From Prosapia bicincta (Eukaryota > Arthropoda > Insecta > Hemiptera > Cercopidae): a stretch of DNA of 64,000 bases. A program made the translations under genes and the position numbers. The DNA lies in assembly GCA_036971475.1 (NCBI GenBank), contig JBAIZL010000001.1, positions 80,114,873-80,178,872 of the forward strand. The letters are read 5' to 3'. The notes under the pieces were generated by a model. It did no database searches. It saw nothing but the letters and a program-made list of their open reading frames with translations, and was not told where the DNA came from. The first letter of the stretch is position 1, and the number at the start of each line of letters is the position of its first letter. This document shows positions 1 through 10,200 of the stretch, in pieces.

Positions 1-54
<54 letters not shown>
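1..54. repeat. (TA)n microsatellite
   Basis: Uninterrupted TA dinucleotides run from the window edge, so the true tract is longer. It is the first of about a dozen long TA tracts in the window. Confidence 0.97.
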
Positions 55-55
<1 letters not shown>

Positions 56-2260
56 CTGAATTAAAACAAGATTTTTTATAACATAATTTATTTATTATCT
101 AAGGAAACTAAATTTCAAAAATCATTTTAACAGCTGGCATTAAAAACTGGTGAACGTTTGAGTGATTCAGTAGGCATTGCCAAGGATTTTGTCAATCAGC
201 AAATCTTAGTGCCTTTATTTACAACAAGTCACGTGTTTCTAAACTTCAAAAATAAATTATAATTTTTTGTTCATTGCTCCTATTTTCTATAAATACCCGC
301 CCAAAATACTGTATAATGTTTGACTCGGGTATAAAATGAATGTGACAAAATGCTGCTAATGATATGATGTCACCTGGGAAATTCAGGATAAATTCATTGC
401 AATAGCACATAATTGCTTGTTTCGCTATTGATGGTATTTTATTGCCTAATACTCATAGGGATATAGTTTATTAAAAGTGCTTACAAAGAATTGTCAGTGT
501 AATCTTCAATTTTGTAATGTATGGTAATTATGTTCAAAACATAATAACGCAGTAGAAAACAATACAACTGGTACTACACAGCTACACGACAAAAGGTTTA
601 GACATTGAGTAAAACTAAACGAAATTATAAACAAGGTTTCTTCCTTCTCATTGCTGACTAGTCCCTAATTCTGTCGAAGTGTTGTTCATTATGAACATCA
701 AGATTTTTTAATGTTTTCATCCTTTTATGAAACATCAGTAACCATCTGAGTGTGTTTTTATCAGGTTGCTGATGTTTCCATCTCAGGTATTGCTGCGAGT
801 AAACCACTTGATAAAATAATTTCTTTGGGTATTATGTTATGAAGTTTGAGGATTTTCAAGAGCTTTAGCCTGAGTTATAATTGTTCACTTGTTATAATTC
901 CCTTTAGCTAAACTTTATGCCCAGACTTTTATGGTATGTGACGTCCCTTTTCATTCTATGACTATACTCGTGTAGATAATACCATTTTTTATGCTAGGGT
1001 TTTCTTGCCTTTTTCATTTTTCAAAAATGAGCTATTTACTTTTGGTGGTAACACCTTTTCACCAACTCGGTCACTTTCTGATCCTTTATTGGGTAAATAA
1101 AACTACATTGCTTGGAAAAAATACAAATATTATTTCTTGTATTCATAAACATTCAGAGCTGTAGATTTTTTTGAATCTAAGATATCACTAATAGATAATT
1201 TTGGCCTTGACGATTTCTTAACAACTTCAAATATTACTACATTCAATCCAAGATGATATTTGGTTAATTAGCACCATTAATTAACATTATTAAATGGCTA
1301 TGGATATTTCGACTTTCCATTGCTAAAGAGGACAGATTGATTAATGTTGGATTCGTTTCATGGAGAAAATGTTAGGCAGATAATAGAAGGTTTTGATTTT
1401 ACTATTGTCTGTTTTGGTCGAGCAATTCTTTTATTTTAAATATCATTTCATAGCTTATGCTAGTTTTGAACTGTTTTAAACTTTTTTTTTCATTAAATTT
1501 CTAGATTTTTAAAAATTTTGTAGAAAACCTTTTGTATAATCTAGCTGTGTACTCACCTAGAATTTCAAATTTTGTTTTGCCCAGAACTTTTTTTTCAAAT
1601 ATACATCTTAAATTCTTATTCTCTTTCACAGTAGAATCATAAATATGACAGGTTGCCTAGCAGTTTTAGTTTTGTAGCTTTTAATGTTTTGTTTTTTTAC
1701 CATTTTTCCTGTCCATAATTATATCGATGAGTGTCTCAGGTATACTTAGAAGTGGTCCTCCTTTGTCTAGTCCCGTTATGCAGCATATATAAATTCATTT
1801 AAAGAAAAAGGCCAGATTTGTAACAGTTTATACCCTTAGTAAAAGTGTAAAAAAAGATTTATAAGATTTACTTTCTTTATGTAAATTTGTTTTTAAATAT
1901 TCCTTACAAATTAATTGTGTAGTTAATGTTATGGGACTTGTGTGTCAGTAAAATGATTTTAAAATATCTTTGGGTGGAGAAATACATTCAGTTAAAATTT
2001 TAAAAATCAGGTGCTAGATATTGGAGTTTCATTAAAAACTACCTGGTCAGCAATATGGGTTGTCCACAAAAAAAAGTGACTCAAAGAGTTAATTTAATCT
2101 GTCAGATGAATTAATCTGAGTATTCAAGCCCTGGTTAGTAGGGTATTTATTGCAGTATAATGTTAAACTGTATTCTTTATCATAAGATTGTAAAATATCA
2201 AGAGTATTATTAAAATATAACAGGTTTAGTAAACATACTTATGTATGTTTTTTGTTTCAG
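55..2260 (+). other. Probable TSEN54 intron, no gene seen
   Basis: AT-rich sequence with stop codons in all frames and no recognisable transposon. It ends in a good 3' splice site: a T-rich tract followed by CAG at 2258-2260. The next exon opens in the middle of the conserved TSEN54 N-terminal domain, so this is most simply read as intron. I looked for the missing upstream TSEN54 exon and found none. Confidence 0.6.
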
Positions 2261-5200
2261 AATTGTTTGGAGTTAATGTTCGAAGGTGTACCAATGAGTA
2301 TTCAGCGAGGATACTCAGTTCTTATTAATTCAGAGACGGGTTGCTCACTCAGTGAGTATCGTGTGTTTGTGCATCTATCTAGGCAAGGATTTCGTGTATT
2401 CCGCCATGATCCTGATATCACTGTGACAGCATATGAGAAACAAATAAATCTTGATAAATATGTGTTAAATCAAAAAACACGAAAAGAAAATTCTAGTGTT
2501 ACACAAGTGGACGAAATCTGGATTAGTGATAATTCAGTTGAAAATGAAATTGAAGAAATTTTTCCAAATAAAAAATTAATTAGTGAAAGAAAGTTAGAAG
2601 AAAAAGAACCCGCTGTGATTCAAATTGATGATAGTGATGATGATATGCCAATAGAAACATCCCAAGAAAATGTTGAAGAAAATAGTAGTGAAAGTGGAAG
2701 TGAGAGTGATGGTAATAGCATTAATGGTACTAGTAGTGCTAGTAGCAGCAGTATCGTAAATTGGAAAAGGCAGCCAGTTTCACAAAATCAAGATAGAATT
2801 AACTTACCAACTGTAAGAGTTAATTATGTTACAGTTAATGAATTTTTATATGATGTAGATAAAATTCATAACAAATCAGTTAATGGAATACCAAATCTGG
2901 AGAAAGAGCTAGACAAATTTTATAATGAAATAGATGTAATAAATTTAGTTCCAGAAGAAGATAACAGATTAATGATATCAAAAAGCAGAAGAGATATTTT
3001 GGATACTCTGCATTTACTGAATGATTCAGATGGGAATGTTGTTATTGCGAGACCCAATGAAAGGCTCCTACCCCCAGGTGTTAGACCAAAGTTTCCTCTT
3101 TATAGGATAAACATTGAATCAATGAAGTCAGAAACTCAGAAGCGAATGCCCTACGTAAATCCAAGACCATTTCGTGGACGATATAACTCAAATTATTATA
3201 GAAATAGAAACTATAATCCATGGAATCCATGGTCCAATAATAATAGGGGCACTCCAGTGAATCAGATATTCCAGTTGCAAACAATGGCTCGCAGTGTAAT
3301 GCAAATGGCTTCAGCGGTTTTATTAAATACAATGGCTCCTCAATTTCATACAAACTGGCAGCCAAGGTTTCAAAACCAAATTAGACCAGTACATCAACAA
3401 CAAAATTCTTCACAATCATCATACCCCTTGATATATAATTATCAACAAAATTCTAATTCAACTTTTCAGAACAATTCAAATTTCAACACTATGCCAGTTT
3501 CAAACTTTTCAACAATTAATCGAAATCATCTCAGACAGCAATCTTCAGACATGTTCGATGGAAATTCATCTTCATTTGAACGTGATTATAATTCAGCTGG
3601 GAATAGAAATTTTAATTCCAATTATGAACGGAACATTTCATCTAGAGGTTATAATAGGCCCAACTATCAAAGATTTCGAGAAATTGAAAATGACTTTGAC
3701 TTAGTGGGTTATAATTCTTCCAATAACAGAACAAATTCAAACTTTTCAAATACAAGTAGAATTTCCGAAATACAAGTAGACACATCAAATGTTCCTCCTA
3801 GGTTAGATTTCAAACATGAACCAAATATTCAACAAAAATCATCATCAGTTAGTGAAGGAAGTTGTGATCCTGCATATACACGTGATGATATTCCTGCTAC
3901 AAATGACTTTATTCCTTTTAATAGACCTATTTCCTATCACAATAAAGATTACACTAATCTGCCTACTTCATACACAAATAGCAATGACAGTGATGTGGTT
4001 GTTATCGAAGAAAATGAAATGCCTGATGAGTATAAAAGATCAGGAAAGAAAAGATCTAATCCAAATCAAAGATATTTTTACTTACCAACAAAAAAGCAAA
4101 AAAAAAGACAGAATGAGAGAAGAAGAAAATTTAGGATGAGGTTCAAACCAAAAAATGTAGAGGTTATCAATCTTGAAGATGATTCCAGTGATGGTGTTGA
4201 AAATTTAGTTGTAAAGCAAGAAGTTCAAAAAGGAAATGGAAATTTAGAAATGTGTAGTGGTATTGTTACTAAAGAAAGTTCATTCTCAGTTAAAAATGAG
4301 AAAATTGATAAAACTCTTGAAAATGTTTCCGCTCAACTTGTTTCGATTTCTACAAAAAACATAAAAACTGAAAGTCTCAGCCCGCCAGCTGCTCTGAAAG
4401 TAATAGAGTCATCTCAACATTTTACAGAACTGTACCCTATTAAAACAGAAAAATTAGACAAAATGCCCGATGTAACATCAGCAAAGGAAACAGAAAGAGG
4501 AGTGCTAGAAACAGAAAGAGTAATTAGTAATGTAAAAAAAGAAAAAACTGATTGTGAAGTAAATAGTACTGTAAATACATTGTTAAGTGAGGGAGAAATT
4601 GTGGATGTATTGAAACTTAAAACAGAAAAACCAGATGTAATTAAAGAAGTGACATACAGTGATGAAATAATACCTAATGTTACTAGTGTTAAAGTGGAAC
4701 ATGATGTAGCTCAAAAAAAAGAAGAAAGTGTTATAAATTATTTGAGAAGTGGAGAAGATAGTTTAAATAATTGTATTGTTAAAACAGAAAAATCAAACCT
4801 AATACAGTTTGATTGCAAGCAAATGGAAATTGATGAAAAAACAAATGAAGAAACACACAAAGATGATAAAATGAATGAAATTGAAAGACTACACGAGGGG
4901 ACAAGCGAAAGGAATGTTTTAAAATCTAAAGAAACACAATTGCAAGAAAAAATAGATGATCTTAATACAGTTGATGAAATGCATATGGATATTGTTGAGG
5001 AAGAATTTCAAAAGGAAAACACTCAAAGCTTTGAAAATAGGGATGTCAGATTATCTGATGAAAACACTACAATTGAAATTATGAATAGTCTGTTGGATGC
5101 TGTAGAAATGAGAGCCAATATATCGGATGTAGAAGAAAATAGTGCTCTAGAAAATAATGTTACTTGTAATAATGAACGTATTAGTTGCTGGGCAGAATTG

Positions 5201-5312
5201 AAGAAAGAAGTTAATACACTAATGAGATATGAAGAAGGGGAAAACTATGTGGAAGAATTTAAGGAATGTGATGTTCAACCATTGCTTAAACCTCAACATT
5301 GTAAAACTGTAG
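2261..5312 (+). CDS. Tsen54: TSEN54 large exon
   Basis: Starts after CAG at 2258-2260 and ends at the AG|GTAAGT donor (GT at 5313), giving 1017 codons plus one base. The open frame can be read from 2252, but those nine bases belong to the splice acceptor. In order (residues counted from 2261): N-terminal Sen54 domain 1-68; acidic, serine-rich stretch 115-170 with [10 protein letters not shown] at 119; N/R/S/Q-rich stretch about 300-540, starting with [19 protein letters not shown] at 578-587; a basic, nuclear-localisation-like cluster about 591-630 ([13 protein letters not shown]); [10 protein letters not shown] at about 635; then lysine/glutamate-rich sequence with repeated V/I/L-K-x-E motifs to 980. 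Confidence 0.9.
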
Positions 5313-5601
5313 GTAAGTTATAATATGCAACCAATGGTTTCAGAATAACTTTCTTGTTTTAACAGATAAATTCAATTTATAAATACATGTAAGCTGTAAA
5401 CATTTTAACACGTTCATTGCCAATCACGCGATATCGCGTGATTTCAGATCCTACCGGATGACCGATCACGCGATATTGCGTGGCCGTTGCTATCCAAATT
5501 CTAAGTGAATTATTATAGCAACCACCACACAAAATTCCAAATTCTTCCACACTATTGCACTTAGTGGTGGATAAAAGTATTTACAATAGTAATATATCAA
5601 C

Positions 5602-5659
<58 letters not shown>

Positions 5660-5890
5660 TTTTTTGGACTAGGAGACTGACAGACTTACCTTGGTAAGAG
5701 TCCACACTGTAGTCTTAAAATAGAAACACATAAAAGCACTTAAACAATGATATATTTCAACCACACAGTGGTCTTTGTCAATCAAAGAGAAACCACAAAA
5801 AGAAATATGAGAGAATGAAATAAAATAAATATAAGTTGTAATCACAGATTGTGTAGAGTAGAAATCAGATGTCACAGATGCACAGATTAA

Positions 5891-5958
<68 letters not shown>

Positions 5959-6800
5959 TTCATTAGCATATGAGTGATTATAGTTTATATAAGTCTGTCA
6001 GGGGAAAAGAGATAAGGCTATTAAGAGGGAAAAAAAATGAGTGGATTTAATAACATCATGTCTGTGGCCATTCATTCTGATATTCAGACCATCCGTGGTC
6101 AGGCCTAAGTACTGTGCTGAGCAAAGTTTACATTGTAGCTGGTATATGACATTTTTCGATGTACAATTATGATGACCCTGTATTTTGAAGACCATTTTTG
6201 TTGTTTGGCTGTTGAAACTATTTGCTGAGGGGTGTATTGGACACGTCTTGCATCTAGGTCTATTGCATGGGAAGGAGCCATGAGGAAGTTTGTGTGGTTT
6301 CTCTGCATCAGCGTCTGGTAGTTTAGGATGTACTAGGATGTTTTTTAAGTTGGGAGGTTGCTTGTACCAAATTTGCGGTGGATCGGTGAAAAGATTTTTG
6401 GTGTGGACGGAAGCTTGAAGAATTTTGAAGCCATCTCTCAATATCTTGTTGAGTTTATGTAGACCAGGATGGTAGTCTATTATTAAAGACAGTTTATTTT
6501 GTTCTGTTAAAATTATGAATATGGATAGGCCAACAGCTCAACATGCTGCTAGTCACAACATCACAACTTTTGATGACTGCTATACCACAAAAATAATTAA
6601 ATCACTCCCCTCTGATTGCAATCCCTCAGAACTGAGAAGGTGGGAACTATCATACCAGTGGTATACCAAGTCCAGAGAATCCCCTAACCTCAACATCAGA
6701 TAAATCCATTCATTTTTTTTTTTTTTTTTTTCTTCTAATAGCCTTATCTCTTTTCCCCTGACAGACTTATATAAACTATAATCACTCATATGCTAATGGA

Positions 6801-6894
<94 letters not shown>

Positions 6895-7148
6895 TTAATC
6901 TGTGACATCTGATTTCTACTCTACACAATCTGTGATTACAACTTATATTTATTTTATTTCATTCTCTCATATTTCTTTTTGTGTTTTCTCTTCGATTGAC
7001 AAAGACCACTGTGTGGTTGAAATATATCATTGTTTAAGTGCTTTTATGTGTTTCTATTTCAAGACTACAGTTTGGACTCTTACCAAGGTAAGTCTGTCGG
7101 TCTCCTAGTCCAAAAAATCTAAATAATCTTTACCAACCAAAACTAACC

Positions 7149-7226
<78 letters not shown>

Positions 7227-10200
7227 GTTAATATAATACTATTGTAAGTAATTTTATCCACCATTAAGTGCAATGATTTTACCTTGAGTGATGAGGCGCC
7301 TTTCGGTCACTTGACCATTGTCGAATAACTGATTACTTTTTCTTAATTTTTCTGGTGCGGATGTTCGGTCCGTCGTGTTGGTAATTGTTGACATCATATA
7401 CGTTTCCTCTTGAGTCTTGTGTATTATGTTTTTGAATAGTATGTCTTCTGTATATGTTGTTTGTAGATTCATTAAATTGTTGTGTATGTTTTTATAAATG
7501 TTGTATTTTTCTAGTGAGTTTAATTCTATTGGGTTATTATTTATTTCAAGTATGGTTAGGTTATTTTTGTAATTTGTTATTTCATGTTTATGTGATATTA
7601 TGTGTGCTCCAACATTTGATACTTTTGAATTTTTGTTTTTGAATGCTCTATAATGTTCTTCAAATCTTATTTTAAATGATCTGGTTATTTTCCCTATGTA
7701 AAATGCGTTACGGTTGTTACATGTAATTTTGTAAATTCCTGATTGGTTATGTTTTTCTGAATTTGTTTTGTGGTTTGTGTTATTAAGATATTTTATTATT
7801 TTGTTGTTTGGTTTGTATGTTGGAGTGTAGTATTCTTTGTTGTATATATTTGTTAGTTTTTCTATTTTGTTATTGGTGTATTAATATTTTAGGTAGATTT
7901 TTTTATTTTTATTATTTTTGTGTTCCGGTTGTAGTGTTGTGTTGAGGTTAGGTTTTTTTGTGAATTTATTGTATATATTTTTTATAAGGTGTTTGTTGTA
8001 TCCATTTTCTATTGCTATTTTTGTAATGTTATGTAACTCTTCATTTAATTTTTGTTTGTTATCCTGTGTGTATTTTATTGCTTTATTTATCACGTTACTG
8101 TAAGTGTTAATTTTGTGTGTCCAGGGGTGGTTAGATTTGTAGTGTATTGTGGTGTTGTTGGAAGTAGGTTTCTTGTATACTGTAGTTTCTATTTTATTAT
8201 CATTTATATTTAATGTGATGTCGAGATAGTTGATTGTTCTATTTGTTTCTGTTTCAACGGTGAATTGTATGTTTTCGTTGTATGTATTTAGTTTGTTTAA
8301 TATTATGATGTGTTCGTTGTGAATGGTAGGTTGGTATATTACAAGTATATCGTCTACATACCTTGTCCATAGTGAAATATTGTGTATGTTTAGTATAGGT
8401 TTAATTATTATTTGTTCAAAGTGTTGTAAATATATTTCTGACATGACAGATGATATGGGTGATCCCATGGGGAGTCCAGTTGTTTGTTTATAGTATTTAT
8501 TGTTAAATTGGAAGTAATTTTGGTTACATATGTGTTTGGTTAGCGTAATGATACTATCTATTGTGTTTCTTTTTTCGTTATTGTGTATTAGTTTGTTTTT
8601 TATTATTTCTATGGTTTCTTCTATTGGGATGCTAGAAAATTCTTCAGTTAATTTTTGTTTATTATCTTGTGTGTATTTTATTGCTTTACTCATCATGTCA
8701 CTGTAAGTGTTAATTTTGTGTGTCCAGGGGTGGTTAGATTTGTTGTGTGTTGTGGTGTTTTTGGAAGTTGGTTTTTTGTGTACTGTGGTTTCTATTTTAT
8801 TATTGTTTATATTTAATGTAGTATCAAGATAGTTAATTGTTCTGTTTGTTTCTGTTTCGAAGGTGAATTGTATGTTTTCGTTGTATGTCTTAAACATGGT
8901 GTCTGTGAAATTTTCTAAGTTCAGTGTTTGGGCATTTTCTTGGCCGAGATGATGTTATGAGGATATTTGAGCATCTACTCAAATATCCTTACTCTCCCTT
9001 GTCACATCGAAGCACTTTATACAGTCGTGTTACAACATACTGGATCTTGAACAATGATTGCTGATAAACAACGACCACTCATTACGGTGGTAGTGACGCT
9101 ACTCCAGTTCTTTGGACAAAGGTACGCTTTCTTCAAAAGAACAAAATCCTACGTCATTTCTTCCATCTTAATTTTTTAAACCAAAGGGAATTCGGGTACC
9201 CTGGTAACCATACTGTTTATATTTAATCTCCAAACCACTCTACTTCTATTAAATCAACTTATTTCTTTTCGATTTTTATGCAAGTCTTTTCTTTAATGCA
9301 ATGTGTTACTTTAATTTTTCAACTTTCATTTTAATATTTTATTTGTCTATATTTCTTCTAATTTATTTAATTTACTGTTTCTTTTCTTATATCAAATTAC
9401 GACAGCAGCGCTATTCCTCTGTGTGGCAAGATCTTATAAACATCTCTCTACACATTTTGAAACCGAATCAAATATAATTTTATTCCTAACTTCAATTCTT
9501 GGCTATATCATTTTAGATTACAATTATTACCTTTAAAGAATTACAATTTTCCCTAGCTAGGCATAAATTACTCTCCTTATATTTCTTATATTCACTATTC
9601 ATTAATAGATTTGGTTAAAATTGTTTTAATAATTTGCCTTTTGGTCTGTTCCCTTAGGCTTCACTTTTACCGTTTAATCCAAACCGGTCGATTTGGCTTT
9701 CCCATTTTTAGATTTGTTTGTCTATAATACGTTTTAATACTCACATTTGTCCAATTTAGTTTCAGTAAACCTGTTTACACTTCTTTTCCGTATAGTTACC
9801 ACTTTTTATATCATTTATTAATAATTTCAATATTAGGCATTTTGGCCTAATTACATATTCTGTACTATTACCATACTTCTTGCACCGGTCATTTTGGCCA
9901 TTGCTCACTACTATGCAACATTGTCCTCTACAACTAAGGCTCAAGGAAGATAAAACTACAGATGATTGATTAGGAAGTATAATTCAACTACCAACTTCAT
10001 CCTGTACGTCTGCAGTCTTGTTCTTTAACTCTTAGCACGCATATTATGGGATATCTTAATAAGTCAGATCTTCGGCAAATGTGATATCTCAATCTTACAA
10101 GTTTCAACATCTTTATTGTATTAAGTTCGAAAAAATCAAATAGCTTGTTGTATATTATCGGCATTGTTTAAACTAGCACCTAAACTCCATTTATCATATT

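Larger units (their letters stand above)
5553..7278. repeat. 1.7-kb palindrome with (TA)n tracts in both arms
   Basis: The left arm (5553-6030) reappears inverted as the right arm (about 6715-7278). In order, each arm holds a segment with GTGGATAAAAGTA (inverted at 7255), a (TA)n tract, a unit of about 235 bp (5658-5892 and inverted 6893-7148), a second (TA)n tract (5893-5955 and 6804-6892), and a segment with GACAGACTTATATAAAC. The centre, about 680 bp, is unique. The 235-bp unit occurs a third time at 18025-18265, again between two TA tracts. The arms fit the duplicated, inverted terminal repeats described for PLEs. Confidence 0.85.
5500..9960 (-). mobile_element. Composite Penelope-like retroelement (PLE)
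   Basis: PLEs are retroelements with a telomerase-related reverse transcriptase and usually a GIY-YIG endonuclease. The block contains, on the - strand, a reverse transcriptase (7881-8897) followed by a GIY-YIG domain (about 7450-7760). Then comes a 1.7-kb palindrome (5553-7278) whose centre holds a second, unrelated GIY-YIG fragment. From 8950 to 9960 is non-coding sequence resembling 41110-41900, probably the upstream part of the same family. At least two PLEs seem to be joined or nested. All reading frames are broken, so the block is dead. Confidence 0.8.

Noticed and set aside
2252..2260. TTG start for the TSEN54 frame
   Set aside because: These bases are the TTTCAG splice acceptor; the frame begins mid-domain.
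3081..3365. Antisense frame inside the TSEN54 exon
   Set aside because: Shadow of the real coding strand with no recognisable feature.
5669..7108. A 68-codon frame starting [10 protein letters not shown] found in both 5669-5875 and 6902-7108
   Set aside because: It looks conserved, but only because both lie in the inverted copies of a PLE terminal unit. It has no domain and is most likely non-coding.
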